From Bacillus sp. NTK074B (GTDB lineage Bacteria; Bacillota; Bacilli; Bacillales; Bacillaceae_B): a DNA stretch of 64,000 nt. Within the stretch, counting starts at the first letter, position 1. Each line of letters begins with the position of its first letter. The translations under genes were made by a program, and so were the position numbers. The notes below the pieces were generated by a model. The model was not told the origin of the DNA. It did not search any database and worked only from the letters and a program-made list of their open reading frames with translations. This document shows positions 1 through 8,987 of the stretch, piece after piece. The stretch spans positions 186,001 through 250,000 of the forward strand of contig NZ_JAFKOH010000006.1 in NCBI RefSeq assembly GCF_017303375.1. The letters run 5' to 3'.

Positions 1-2
1 TG

Positions 3-137
3 CTTTCAAGCTTCGACGGAATTATCGAAGAGAATCTAAGCAAAGTCCTGAATGTGATGATCGTATCCGTGCTGACGGTTCAGGCCGGGTTTTATCAAGC
101 TGTGACGAAGAAGTATGTAACCGATTCATTATCATAA
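3..137 (+). CDS. C-terminal fragment of an unidentified protein
   Basis: The left edge cuts this gene. One frame stays open from base 3 to a TAA at 135-137 and gives about 44 residues with a mixed amphipathic/hydrophobic stretch (VLNVMIVSVLTVQAGFYQA). The other two plus frames are less protein-like (one stops early) and a strong terminator follows the stop directly, which supports a real gene end. I do not recognise the family; a regulator C-terminus or a membrane protein are both possible. Confidence 0.55.
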   Translation, partial: LSSFDGIIEENLSKVLNVMIVSVLTVQAGFYQAVTKKYVTDSLS

Positions 138-140
138 AGA

Positions 141-180
141 AATGCCTGTCCCCCATTTAAAAGGGAGACAGGCATTTTTA
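141..180. terminator. bidirectional intrinsic terminator
   Basis: AATGCCTGTC (141-150) pairs with GACAGGCATT (167-176), extended by CCC/GGG with one bulge. T-runs lie on both sides, so it can end both the left-edge plus gene and the converging yhgE-like gene, whose stop codon overlaps it. Confidence 0.85.
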
Positions 181-2181
181 TGATAGTTTTACTGCTTCAA
201 CGGTTTTCGAATGCTGCATATGAGTGGTGAACCAGGCGATTCCGCCTGTCACGGCCAAGTAAGCAAAAAGGATCCACAGCTGATGCGCAAGCTGAGTGAA
301 GTCACCCAATGTAATGACTTCCTGGAAGCTGCTTAACGAGTGTGCCATCGGTAAGTTCTCACCGATGATGCGCAATATCGGTGTATTCAAGTCTCTAGGG
401 AACGTCCCTCCACAAGTCGCCAGCTGCAGGACGAGGAAAGTGACGGCAAGAAACTTCCCGACGAATCCGAATACGGTAATCAGCATGAAGATAAAGGTCA
501 TGAACGTAAAAGAAACGATGACACTCGATAGAATAAATATCGGTATATTCACGACTTCTAAATGAAACCCAAAGAGAAGAACCGCGTCGACGATGAGTGC
601 CTGAATGGATCCGATGGCAAATACCAATCCCCATTTATTGATGAAATGAGTTGTACCATTCACGCGAAGATCATTGCGTCTGCCGAGTGGCAGGATGTTC
701 GCCGCCATAATCCCCCCTACGTATAATGCCAATGACAAGAAATAGGGTGCGATTCCGGTTCCATAGTTCGGCACCTCAGATACATTGGATTTCACAAGAT
801 GCACGGGATCTGAGAACATGGACGATAACTCTTCCGTTGAATGAACAGCGGAGGTTTTTTCTGCAGCATCAGCGAGATTCGTCGATAATTCCCCTGAACC
901 TGCTTCAAGATCTGTCAGTCCATCATTTAAAGGACCAACACCTGAAGAAAGCCTGTCACTTCCGTTTGATAAACGGACGATTCCTTCAGTAAGAGTTGTA
1001 AAGCCCTTATTCCATTCGGCAAACCCGGAAGAAAGCGTGGACATACCGGACGCCAGTTCAGATGTTCCGCTGGATGCCTGGTTCAGCTTGTCCGTCAGTT
1101 GGGAGAATCCTGCATGTAGCTGACTCTGTCCACCTGCAAGCTGTTCCGTTTGCTGATGAAGTTTTGTTTGCTCACTTTCAAGCTCCGATGTGGAAACTGA
1201 TAGTTTTTGGGAAAGTTCTTGAAGACGAGTGAATTCAGGATCCTCTTTCGCCTCTGGATGTGTCTCTTCATACGATTGAAGCTGACCCGCAAGTTCTTCC
1301 GCCGAATCAGTTGCTTCTGATTGTTGCTGCTGGAGGCGATTCTCTGCACCAGCCAGTTTCTTCGTTTGATCCACCAGTTGTTCAGTGCCCGTATTCATTT
1401 TCTCTCCTGCTTGTGACAGGTTATTCATTCCACCGGCTAATTGGACAGAACTTGAATGTAGATGCTGGAGGCCGCTCTCAAGGGAACCTGCTCCGGTTGA
1501 CAGTTTTTCACTTCCGGCTTGAAGCTTTTCCGAACCTTCTCCCAGTCCGTTGATACCTGCAGCAAGAGTATTCATTCCTGCCTTTTCGTCTGCTATTCCA
1601 TTGTGAAGTCTGTTCGCTCCGTCACTCGCTTTCGCTAATCCCCTCCCCAGTTCCTCAAACTTGGAAAAAACACCGTCCGCATAGGATTTGGAGATAGTTT
1701 CAGACAGCTTGCTTTTCATTTTCTCAGTGGCACTCGAACTGATTTGAGAAGCTACGAAGTTCTTACCAGGGTTGTCCCTATACATGAGTTCGGCAGGCTC
1801 GGGATGTTCATCCATTAAGGTGCTTACCTTTTCCGAGAAGTCTTTAGGGATCGTAACGACCATATAGTACGTCCCTTCTTTGAGACCTACTTTGGCTTTT
1901 GCAGCGGTAACGAATTTGAAATTCAGATCTTCCGACTTTTTCAATTCCTTTACAAAGTCTTGACCCGCCTCGATCGATTCATCCTCCATCACGGCTCCCT
2001 CGTCCTCATTGACAATGGCAACAGGTAATTGCTCAAGCTTTCCGTATGGATTCCAATATCCTGACAGGAATAATCCCGAATAGATTAATGGAACTAAAAG
2101 AAGAAATCCGAGGGCAATTCTTCTGTGTTTATGGCTTAACATTGCCTTTAAATCTTGAAATATTAATGCAAATCCTTTCAT
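178..2181 (-). CDS. YhgE/Pip family membrane protein
   Basis: A 667-residue integral membrane protein. Residues about 20-42 form one membrane segment. A long extracytoplasmic middle (about 45-470) is rich in L-x-x-G repeats of the type seen in YhgE and phage-infection protein (Pip) and is probably coiled coil. From about 478 to the end come several membrane helices resembling an ABC-2 permease. This N-domain, stalk and C-terminal membrane bundle is the YhgE/Pip architecture. Family members include a phage receptor and secretion accessory factors, and the local substrate is unknown. The gene is divergent from a LysR regulator about 117 bp away, which could control it. Confidence 0.85.
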   Translation of the reverse strand: MKGFALIFQDLKAMLSHKHRRIALGFLLLVPLIYSGLFLSGYWNPYGKLEQLPVAIVNEDEGAVMEDESIEAGQDFVKELKKSEDLNFKFVTAAKAKVGLKEGTYYMVVTIPKDFSEKVSTLMDEHPEPAELMYRDNPGKNFVASQISSSATEKMKSKLSETISKSYADGVFSKFEELGRGLAKASDGANRLHNGIADEKAGMNTLAAGINGLGEGSEKLQAGSEKLSTGAGSLESGLQHLHSSSVQLAGGMNNLSQAGEKMNTGTEQLVDQTKKLAGAENRLQQQQSEATDSAEELAGQLQSYEETHPEAKEDPEFTRLQELSQKLSVSTSELESEQTKLHQQTEQLAGGQSQLHAGFSQLTDKLNQASSGTSELASGMSTLSSGFAEWNKGFTTLTEGIVRLSNGSDRLSSGVGPLNDGLTDLEAGSGELSTNLADAAEKTSAVHSTEELSSMFSDPVHLVKSNVSEVPNYGTGIAPYFLSLALYVGGIMAANILPLGRRNDLRVNGTTHFINKWGLVFAIGSIQALIVDAVLLFGFHLEVVNIPIFILSSVIVSFTFMTFIFMLITVFGFVGKFLAVTFLVLQLATCGGTFPRDLNTPILRIIGENLPMAHSLSSFQEVITLGDFTQLAHQLWILFAYLAVTGGIAWFTTHMQHSKTVEAVKLS

Positions 2182-2298
2182 AACTAACTCCTTTTATAAT
2201 CATTTACATCCAATGATCATACTTGTATATAATGATAATGTATAATACATAATTAGTTATACATACATAACTTTGAATCTATGAAAGGAGGTTCCCTT

Positions 2299-3201
2299 AT
2301 GGAACTACAACAGTTATTCTACTTTCAGACCGTTGCCCGTCTGGAACATATGACCAGGGCTGCAGAGGAACTACGAATTGCCCAGCCTTCCCTCAGCAAG
2401 ACGATTGCCCGTCTGGAAGAAGATATTGGAGTGCCTTTATTCGAACGACAGCACCGGCAAATCAAACTGAACCGGTTTGGAGCACTGTTCCTTAACCGTG
2501 TGGAACGTGTCTTCATGGAGATTAACGAAGGAAAGAGAGAAATTCTGGAGGCCATGAATCTCGAGGAACATACCATACGGATGGCCGTCACCATTCCAAG
2601 GGTGCTCCCGGATCTGGTCGGGTCATTTCTGAAGGAGAACCCACACGTCCGCTTTCAGCAATTCGTCCATTCCATGAGTCGGATGAAAGAACAGTTAAAG
2701 AATGGGGAAGTGGATTACTGCATCTCTTCCATCCCTCTGAATGATGATGAAGATATTGTATGGGAACCGCTTATGACAGAGGAAATCTTCCTAATCTTAC
2801 CTCCTGGTCATCGGTTGGACAACAAAAGTGAAATCGATCTGATTGAAGTGAAGGATGAACCGTTCATCAGTATGAATACAGGCTACGGACTGCGTAACCT
2901 GACAGACGAACTGTGTTTACAGGCAGGGTTCTCACCCGTGATCTCCTTTGAAGGAGATGAGCCCGGCGTCATCGGAGATCTTGTCAGACAGGGGCTCGGC
3001 ATCGCCTTCATACCCGCCATCTCCTGGATGAACCGCCGGACACCATTCCCTCACAAAATCCGGATCAACAAGCCAACCTGTGAGCGCACCATCGGACTCG
3101 GCTGGTCCAAACGAAGGCACCTCACCAAAACCGCCAAACAATTCCATCCCTTCATGATCAACTACTTCAACCATATTGAGAAGAAGCTGGATCAATTATA
3201 A
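2299..3201 (+). CDS. LysR-family transcriptional regulator
   Basis: The N-terminal winged helix-turn-helix is at about residues 1-60 (MELQQLFYFQTVARLEHMT, then the recognition helix around QPSLSKTIARLE). A two-lobed effector-binding domain follows at about 85-290. I start at the ATG at 2299: AAAGGAGG at 2283-2290 lies 8 bases upstream, whereas an ATG at 2281 would place that site inside the gene. The 300-residue length is normal for the family. It is divergent from the yhgE-like gene across an AT-rich gap, the usual arrangement for a LysR protein and its target. The effector cannot be told from sequence. Confidence 0.93.
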   Translation: MELQQLFYFQTVARLEHMTRAAEELRIAQPSLSKTIARLEEDIGVPLFERQHRQIKLNRFGALFLNRVERVFMEINEGKREILEAMNLEEHTIRMAVTIPRVLPDLVGSFLKENPHVRFQQFVHSMSRMKEQLKNGEVDYCISSIPLNDDEDIVWEPLMTEEIFLILPPGHRLDNKSEIDLIEVKDEPFISMNTGYGLRNLTDELCLQAGFSPVISFEGDEPGVIGDLVRQGLGIAFIPAISWMNRRTPFPHKIRINKPTCERTIGLGWSKRRHLTKTAKQFHPFMINYFNHIEKKLDQL

Positions 3202-3245
3202 AGGGACGGACCTTCATTTTGGCAAATGAAGGTCCGTCCCTCTTT
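3202..3245 (+). terminator. intrinsic terminator built from two inverted AGGGACGGACCT copies
   Basis: Just after the lysR-like stop, AGGGACGGACCTTCATTT pairs with AAATGAAGGTCCGTCCCT, followed by CTTT. Both arms carry the 12-mer AGGGACGGACCT that recurs across the window. Confidence 0.85.
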
Positions 3246-3270
3246 CATGATGAGTGGCGAGTACCAGATT

Positions 3271-3357
3271 TCAGAAATTGAATGTCCTAATAAAATAGGC
3301 GACCACGTAAAGGATGATAGTTAAAAAGCTGCCCTGGGACTCAAAAAGGGGGGGCAC
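3271..3357 (-). CDS. possible 28-residue single-pass membrane peptide
   Basis: A short frame from a GTG at 3357 to a TGA at 3271 encodes a peptide ending SFLTIILYVVAYFIRTFNF, a plausible membrane helix. It lies 11 bases after the stop of the ABC permease gene and could be its last cistron. The start region holds a run of seven C, and the ribosome site upstream (TTGAG) is weak. I do not recognise it. It could also be the 3' end of a decayed gene. Confidence 0.35.
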   Translation of the reverse strand: MPPLFESQGSFLTIILYVVAYFIRTFNF

Positions 3358-3368
3358 TTTCGTAAATC

Positions 3369-4385
3369 TCAAGCTTTATGAACCAAATCAAATCGTTCTT
3401 TCCCTTCAAAAGAATCGGCCTTTTCTTCATGAACTACCCTATGATCACGTCCCAACGTTTCCATTACCCGTGTAGCCCCAATGAGCATCAACTTCGCCGA
3501 AAGGATGGTCAAACTAAAAAACACCACAGGAATGAACGAAATCCACGGATAGGTCGTCCATAGATATTGCCACCAGCCTCCAAGGAGACCAGACCATTCG
3601 TAAGTAAGAGAAACAAATACCTGGTTATGGAAGACGTCCTCTTCCAGTACCGCACCACCGATAAAAACCTTTAACACCCCAGGATGCGCAATCAACAACA
3701 TGATGATCATGAATTCCCGAATGGATATGAGAAGGATCTGGGGCAGAATAAATGGCCGGATATGATTCATGATGTAATGGCGCTTGGTAGCCCCCAACAC
3801 TTTGGAGCTGTCGATGAATTCCTCTTTCATGATCTTGTCATATTCATTCGAAAATAACGGGGTCAGACTAGGAATCGAGATGATGATGAGAATGACCAGG
3901 TAAAAAATCGTTTTATCCCAAAAGTCATAAGGAAAATGATCGGGATTGTCTAAAGGCCCCTCAAGCAGCATCCAATTCAATAATAAGAACGATAGTAAAG
4001 TGGGAGGAAAATAATTGGCGGCATCTACTATGTGATCGATGATATTCCTGAACGGCTTGAAATAAAAATGAATCACCAGTCCAAGAACAACCGAAGGCAG
4101 CACCCTGCATAACATGATGACAAGAGCCGCTCCTATCGTATACTTCGCACCAACGATGAGGAGAAGAAGGACATTCCGGTTAAAATTATCCGTACCAAGC
4201 GGTGGATACTCTAACGGGGAGTATGGAGGGCTAAGAAAATCTCCCTCTTCATTTTTCATAAGGTCCAGCTTCGCCACCTCATCCCCCCAGCCTGCGTAAT
4301 AAACAAGACTTGCAGCGAACATCCCAAACAGAAAAAGAAAGCCTGTTAAAAATGCAGGTTTCTTCATCAATTTCTTGAACATCAA
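3369..4385 (-). CDS. ABC transporter permease, oligopeptide/nickel (DppC/OppC) type
   Basis: A 338-residue membrane protein: one N-terminal helix, an extracytoplasmic segment, then a block of about five helices typical of binding-protein-dependent permeases. The conserved cytoplasmic EAA-like loop is visible as FIDSSKVLGATKRHYIMNH. Its start overlaps the stop of the second permease (4382-5251) by 4 bases, so the two are translationally coupled and probably form a heterodimeric channel. No ATPase or intact solute-binding protein lies beside them. The substrate is unknown; peptide or metal-chelate uptake is typical of the family. Confidence 0.85.
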   Translation of the reverse strand: MMFKKLMKKPAFLTGFLFLFGMFAASLVYYAGWGDEVAKLDLMKNEEGDFLSPPYSPLEYPPLGTDNFNRNVLLLLIVGAKYTIGAALVIMLCRVLPSVVLGLVIHFYFKPFRNIIDHIVDAANYFPPTLLSFLLLNWMLLEGPLDNPDHFPYDFWDKTIFYLVILIIISIPSLTPLFSNEYDKIMKEEFIDSSKVLGATKRHYIMNHIRPFILPQILLISIREFMIIMLLIAHPGVLKVFIGGAVLEEDVFHNQVFVSLTYEWSGLLGGWWQYLWTTYPWISFIPVVFFSLTILSAKLMLIGATRVMETLGRDHRVVHEEKADSFEGKERFDLVHKA

Positions 4386-5251
4386 ATCACCACCTTCTGC
4401 CCGGTTTTTTTATCAATGATCAGGCGGATCAAGATGAGGAGCAGGAAGACAGGCAGATAAAACAGGATCAAACTGAAACAAATCACATCCATTTGTGAGA
4501 AGGATAGGATGAAATGGGTGATCCCATAAATATTGAACAATCTCTCAAATACAATAAGAGATGATAAGAGAAAGAGAGTGATGGACTTGGAGTGATTCAA
4601 TAAACTGAACGTGATATTTCTCAGGATATGAATAAAGAAAATAAAATGTTTGGACATCCCCCTGCTTTTGATCAGATCGACATAAGGCTTCCCATATTCA
4701 TCCTTCACCAGCAGATAGGTAGTTCTGAACAACATAATCGTTGGTAAGATGGAAAGTGTCAGGATCGGTATCAGAAACACCTTTTCCTGCGATCCGACAA
4801 TGGGAAACAACAAGACTCCTGTTTCTTTAAGGATAAAAATGACGGTGTATTGAATGACGATCAAGATAAAGATATCGGGTGTGGACTCGAGCAGATTGGT
4901 GGCCCGGATAATCAACGTTGACCAGGCGGCGGGCAGTAAATGTGTGAGGTATGCAAGGAGGATGCCCATCATAATGGATAAAAGAAAAGCACAAATAAAA
5001 ATCGTAACAGAGTAGAAATACGGCTCCCAGAAAGCAGGGAACATCGGATACGAGTTGTTCACTTCATTCGTGATGGTCATCGCATTGAAATGAAGCAGCG
5101 AGCCTGAAATACCCTTAAGGTTCATGAGATATTGTTTCAAGCTGAGTTCCACTCCCTCATTGAACAGACCGATAAGACCTGTCAAAAGGATAATGCCAAA
5201 CAGAACAAAGACAAATTTTAAAACCATGGAACCGATCGATTTGAGATACAT
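4382..5251 (-). CDS. ABC transporter permease, DppB/OppB type
   Basis: A 289-residue protein with an N-terminal helix, a hydrophilic segment of about 50 residues, and five or so C-terminal helices. The cytoplasmic loop YVDLIKSRGMSKHFIFFIHI matches the EAA motif that docks on the ATPase. It is the first gene of a two-gene operon with the DppC-type permease. The upstream region (5252-5358) is short and ends in the lysA terminator. The family normally works with two ATPases and a lipoprotein, which must be encoded elsewhere if the system is active. Confidence 0.83.
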   Translation of the reverse strand: MYLKSIGSMVLKFVFVLFGIILLTGLIGLFNEGVELSLKQYLMNLKGISGSLLHFNAMTITNEVNNSYPMFPAFWEPYFYSVTIFICAFLLSIMMGILLAYLTHLLPAAWSTLIIRATNLLESTPDIFILIVIQYTVIFILKETGVLLFPIVGSQEKVFLIPILTLSILPTIMLFRTTYLLVKDEYGKPYVDLIKSRGMSKHFIFFIHILRNITFSLLNHSKSITLFLLSSLIVFERLFNIYGITHFILSFSQMDVICFSLILFYLPVFLLLILIRLIIDKKTGQKVVI

Positions 5252-5319
5252 AAATTGATCCTCCCATAATAAAGGTACATGCTTCTTTTAGATTACCATA
5301 ATAATCCAATCAATCACAT

Positions 5320-5355
5320 AAAAAAAGATGGAACCCATTGGATTCCACCTTTTCT
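5320..5355 (-). terminator. lysA terminator
   Basis: Read on the minus strand, GGTGGAA pairs with TTCCATC (one G-U pair), followed by a run of T. It lies a few bases after the lysA stop. Confidence 0.75.
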
Positions 5356-5358
5356 TTC

Positions 5359-6645
5359 CTATCGATCTTTCCGTACAAGGTCCGCAAATGTCTCCCGCTC
5401 GATCACGACCCGGGACTCCCCATCCTGCACAAATACCACAGCAGGCCTTGGGATCCGGTTATAGTTACTCGCCATGGAATAGCCATAAGCACCCGTGCTG
5501 AACACAGCCAGGACATCACCGTAATTCGTCGGCGGCAGCATCAGGTCCCAGATCAGCATGTCCCCGGATTCACAGCATTTCCCGGCAATGCTCACAAGCT
5601 CCGTGCATTCCTCATTCGGACGGTTGGCAAGCACCGCATGATACTTCGCCTGATACAGTGCCGGACGGATATTATCCGTCATTCCTCCATCGATAGCCAC
5701 ATACGTTCGCACGTCAGGTATGATTTTCTTCGACCCCACTTTGTACAACGTTGTACCTGCCTCTGCCACCATGCTTCGGCCCGGCTCCACCCATACTTCC
5801 GGGAGTGGATATTCATTTTTGGCAAAATAGGTTTTGACACTATCCGTAATGCCCTTTACATACGTCGGAATCGGAAGTGGCTGGTCTTCTTGCGTGTAGC
5901 GGACACCGAAGCCGCCACCGATATTGAGCACCGGCATCGTCACATCGAACTCGATCCGGATTCGCTGCATGAAATCGGCAAGTACCTTAATCGCCTGATC
6001 GAACCCATCCTGTTCGAATATCTGGGAACCAATATGAGAGTGAAGTCCGAGTAATGTAAAATACGGTTTTCTCATGGCCAGTTGAATCGCTGTACTTGCC
6101 TGTCCGTTCGAAATGCTAAATCCGAATTTCGAATCTTCCTGTCCCGTTGTGATGTACTCATGGGTATGGGCTTCGATTCCCGGCGTGACCCTGATCAGGA
6201 TCTGAACCTGCTGCTCATACTCCTTTGCAAGGTCATGCAATAGTTCAAGCTCGAGAAAACTGTCGACGACAAAACAGCCGATCTCAGCTTCAAGAGCCAT
6301 GAGGAGCTCTTCTTCAGACTTATTGTTTCCATGAAAATGAATGCGCTCTGAAGGAAATCCTGCTTCCAGGGCCGTATATAATTCCCCACCGGACACGACG
6401 TCAAGGGAGAGGTTTTCCTGCTCTGCAATTCTCACCATCTCTTTGCAAAGAAATGCTTTACTTGCGTACGCCACCTGAAATTTCAACCCACTATCATTGA
6501 ACGCATCCCGGAACAATCGGGCGTTCCCACGAATCATCCTCTCATCATAAACCATCAACGGTGTACCATATCTTTCGACCAACTCACCTGTCCCCATCCC
6601 ACCGATGGTTAAATCTCCTTGAACATTCACATCAACTGTTCTCAT
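5359..6645 (-). CDS. lysA: diaminopimelate decarboxylase
   Basis: Last step of lysine synthesis: meso-diaminopimelate to L-lysine plus CO2, PLP-dependent, cytoplasmic. The 428 residues show the fold-III decarboxylase marks: the PLP lysine in YASKA (about K63), HIGSQIF after the TIM barrel start, the glycine-rich phosphate loop GGGFGVRYT, EPGRSMVAEAG, and the active-site cysteine in CCESGD. A good ribosome site (AAAGGAG, 7 bases before ATG) fixes the start. The gene is monocistronic, behind an L-box lysine riboswitch with its own promoter and terminator, so it should be repressed when lysine is abundant. Confidence 0.97.
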   Translation of the reverse strand: MRTVDVNVQGDLTIGGMGTGELVERYGTPLMVYDERMIRGNARLFRDAFNDSGLKFQVAYASKAFLCKEMVRIAEQENLSLDVVSGGELYTALEAGFPSERIHFHGNNKSEEELLMALEAEIGCFVVDSFLELELLHDLAKEYEQQVQILIRVTPGIEAHTHEYITTGQEDSKFGFSISNGQASTAIQLAMRKPYFTLLGLHSHIGSQIFEQDGFDQAIKVLADFMQRIRIEFDVTMPVLNIGGGFGVRYTQEDQPLPIPTYVKGITDSVKTYFAKNEYPLPEVWVEPGRSMVAEAGTTLYKVGSKKIIPDVRTYVAIDGGMTDNIRPALYQAKYHAVLANRPNEECTELVSIAGKCCESGDMLIWDLMLPPTNYGDVLAVFSTGAYGYSMASNYNRIPRPAVVFVQDGESRVVIERETFADLVRKDR

Positions 6646-6674
6646 ATCCTAACTCCTTTAAACTCTCTAAAAAC

Positions 6675-6709
6675 ACAAAAAACCGCATGAAGCAGATGCT
6701 CATACGGTT
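6675..6709 (-). terminator. riboswitch-controlled terminator upstream of lysA
   Basis: On the minus strand AACCGTATGA pairs with TCATGCGGTT (6681-6709), followed by TTTTTTG. It sits between the lysine aptamer and the lysA ribosome-binding site and is the likely expression platform. Confidence 0.85.
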
Positions 6710-6754
6710 ACTCATCAAGGTGTTCGAACATATGATGAAGACTAATGTATTAAC

Positions 6755-6940
6755 ATCTCTTCAATAGTGCTCCACAACCTTTGCATTGTGACAGTCCAGC
6801 ATTTCTTCAATGCTGGCCCAACATAAAATAGAATTGGCTATTTTCTGCTTCGGCGATCTGCCTTTCCCAACTTATCCCGGAATCCATTATTCTCAAAGAA
6901 GGTACTCTTCATTCTCGCGCCTCTATTATCAGAGAGTGAC
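6755..6940 (-). promoter_or_regulatory. lysine riboswitch (L-box)
   Basis: The minus-strand RNA carries the L-box hallmarks in order: AGAGGCGCGA then AAGAGTA near the 5' end, GGGAAAGGCAGATCGCCGAAG in the core, and a stem-loop followed by GCTGGACTGTC. A terminator hairpin lies between it and lysA. Lysine binding should favour termination. The boundaries are approximate because no covariance search was run. Confidence 0.93.
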
Positions 6941-6959
6941 TGTTTATTTGATTGGAATT

Positions 6960-6989
6960 ACTATATCATTATCTTAAAATGGTTGTCAA
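6960..6989 (-). promoter_or_regulatory. sigma-A promoter of the lysA leader
   Basis: On the minus strand TTGACA (6984-6989) and TATAGT (6960-6965) are 18 bases apart, directly upstream of the lysine aptamer. Confidence 0.75.
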
Positions 6990-7002
6990 TTATTTTAGGA
7001 GA

Positions 7003-7030
7003 AGCCCCCTGGAATTGTATCCAAGGGCTA
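7003..7030 (-). terminator. possible terminator of the sigma/anti-sigma operon
   Basis: AGCCC..TGGA pairs with TCCA..GGGCT just after the stop of the DUF4179 gene. The T-run is weak, so the call is tentative. Confidence 0.4.
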
Positions 7031-7035
7031 CCATC

Positions 7036-8418
7036 TTACTTCAATTGGATATCGAACGCCTTCATTACTATCGGCTTATCATTTCCGCTTAAAACTTCGA
7101 ATGGGGCAATCAAAGAATAGTCTCCCACTCTGGTATTATGCTGTAGTTCAAATGTGGATTGATAATGGTGCGTATCTTGACCTACTACCTTCGTTTCATG
7201 ACTGCGGATCATATGGTCCAACATCTCATCATACTGATTGCTCTGTTCTTTTGAGGGAATTAGTTGTACGAACTGAGCGAAATTGTTTAATATGTCTTGA
7301 GGGAATTGATCTTTCGGTAAATGATCAATGGTGAAATCGACTGTCACCTTTCCTTTATCACTTTGGATATCTTGTACTGTCATTTCATAACCAAAGCGAG
7401 GACTCTTCATTTTGAATGGAAGAGGTTTGTTCAATGATGTAAAGACATTCTTATCCACCCTCTCCATGTCTGCCTGGACGTGCAGCGAGCGTGCCTTGTC
7501 ACTGAGCTTACTGGTGAATAGCTCCCGAACCGTCTTTTGCACCTTACCGTTCATCTGTTTCGTTTCCAGGGTTTCTGTTCCGGATTTTGAAAGCCTGTTC
7601 CCTAAATCATCAAATACAAGTAACTCAATTGAATCCTTCCAGGACTCCACCGTATACGTGTATTCCAGTGTCGTTGTTGCTTTCCCTTTCATGAGGGAAG
7701 TCAATTGCAGCTCATATTTCCCATCAGGTGATTGGGTTCGTGCATCTGTGTGAATCATTTCAGACGGAATCCGCTTTACCGGTACATCAAATGACCATGT
7801 ACCATTCACATCCGCCATATGGGTGAACGTCAAAGGAAGAGTAAAGTCTTCCGGCAGATCTTTCCCATCCCGGTAAAATTCAATAGAGCCTACGAACTCA
7901 TCTCCGTCTTTTTTAAGACCTGAACTCCCTGACCCCCATTGCTCCTGATCTTTCCCGTCAAAGAGGTGATAACTGTATTCGCTCACCGGCCGGTTTCTTT
8001 CATCCATATGTCTGTCGGAAAGGTTGTCACCCTTCGCCTTGAACGTGACACCGATGACATTCCCATCATAATAGGTGCTTGTGATCGTTACATTAACATC
8101 GTTTGAAGCAGCTGCCTGGTTGACCTCGGTAACTTTATCACTGGAATAGAGTTCTTTACCGACTCCGGATCCGACTTCTTCATAGATTTCACCCAGTACG
8201 GGAAGCATGGCCAAAGCATTATTCACAGGGGCGAAAAGAAAGCCTGAGACGAGAACCATAGAAGCAGCTGCGGTAGTGAAGGCGGCACTTACCTTGACCG
8301 TTCTTCTTCTGCCCTTTATCTTCCTCCCTTTTTGAATGCCTGTTGAAATGCACTTGTACACGTCGTCTTCCGGTACTTCGATTCTATCCATTTCTTCCTC
8401 AAACCATTTTCTGTCCAT
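7036..8418 (-). CDS. DUF4179-type membrane-bound anti-sigma factor
   Basis: 460 residues: a short cytoplasmic N-terminus (about 1-42) ending in a basic patch (KGRKIKGRRR), one membrane helix at about 44-70, then a large extracytoplasmic beta-rich region. The first part after the helix (SSDKVTEVNQAAASNDVNVTITS) fits DUF4179, and the rest resembles the DUF5643-like module of these proteins. It overlaps the upstream ECF sigma gene by 20 bases, the standard operon for a sigma factor and its membrane anti-sigma. I infer that it holds the sigma factor at the membrane until an envelope signal arrives. No zinc-finger motif is visible at its N-terminus. Confidence 0.82.
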   Translation of the reverse strand: MDRKWFEEEMDRIEVPEDDVYKCISTGIQKGRKIKGRRRTVKVSAAFTTAAASMVLVSGFLFAPVNNALAMLPVLGEIYEEVGSGVGKELYSSDKVTEVNQAAASNDVNVTITSTYYDGNVIGVTFKAKGDNLSDRHMDERNRPVSEYSYHLFDGKDQEQWGSGSSGLKKDGDEFVGSIEFYRDGKDLPEDFTLPLTFTHMADVNGTWSFDVPVKRIPSEMIHTDARTQSPDGKYELQLTSLMKGKATTTLEYTYTVESWKDSIELLVFDDLGNRLSKSGTETLETKQMNGKVQKTVRELFTSKLSDKARSLHVQADMERVDKNVFTSLNKPLPFKMKSPRFGYEMTVQDIQSDKGKVTVDFTIDHLPKDQFPQDILNNFAQFVQLIPSKEQSNQYDEMLDHMIRSHETKVVGQDTHHYQSTFELQHNTRVGDYSLIAPFEVLSGNDKPIVMKAFDIQLK

Positions 8419-8935
8419 ACTGATTCACTCCTTCCAACAGCTTCTTTAACTCTTTTTTCGCCCGATGAAGATACGTCTTGACCGTTCCTTCAGGTGTTTC
8501 CATCGTTTTTGAAATGGTCTTGATGGACTGCCCTTGGAAATAAAATAAGATAATGACCGTTTGGTAATGTTGGCTCAGGGAAGCCACGGCCGTAAGCAGG
8601 TCAATCCTTCCTTCGACATCCGTCTTCTCTGAAGCAATGGCGTTGTCGAAATATTCATCACCTGTAAGGACCATCCGCTTTTGTTTCTTCAGGATTCCGT
8701 ATGCCGTATGTATCAGGATTTTGATGAGCCAGGTGCTGAAGTACTCTGGATTCTTCAGGCGCGAAATGGAAATGAAAGCTTTACAAACCGTTTCCTGCAC
8801 CACGTCGAGTGCATCTTCTTTATTTCTTACATACAGGAATGCCGTTCGGTAAAGCTTCTCGCTTTCTGAGTGGATCAGCTTTTCGAATGCTTGTTCATTC
8901 CCTTTGATGGCTTTTTTTACGAGTTTTACATCCAT
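8399..8935 (-). CDS. ECF RNA polymerase sigma factor
   Basis: 178 residues with sigma region 2 (about 15-85; YRTAFLYVRNKEDALDVVQETVCKAF, core- and -10-binding) and region 4 (about 115-170; LSQHYQTVIILFYFQGQSIKTISKTMETPEGTVKTYLHRAKKEL, a helix-turn-helix for the -35 element). It has no region 1 or 3, as in ECF sigmas such as SigV and SigW. The start follows AGGAGG by 7 bases. The downstream overlapping gene is its probable anti-sigma. A candidate self-recognised promoter lies upstream (8960-8987). Confidence 0.92.
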   Translation of the reverse strand: MDVKLVKKAIKGNEQAFEKLIHSESEKLYRTAFLYVRNKEDALDVVQETVCKAFISISRLKNPEYFSTWLIKILIHTAYGILKKQKRMVLTGDEYFDNAIASEKTDVEGRIDLLTAVASLSQHYQTVIILFYFQGQSIKTISKTMETPEGTVKTYLHRAKKELKKLLEGVNQYGQKMV

Positions 8936-8959
8936 TTGTTAACCTCCTGTCATTCATTA

Positions 8960-8987
8960 GAGCCGGATGGGGTGGGGAAAAGTTTCA
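8960..8987 (-). promoter_or_regulatory. candidate ECF-type autoregulatory promoter
   Basis: On the minus strand TGAAAC (8982-8987) is followed after 16 bases by CGGCTC, close to the GAAAC/CGTC pattern of Bacillus ECF promoters. It sits about 25 bases before the sigma gene. Autoregulation is common for such genes; here it is inference. Confidence 0.5.
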
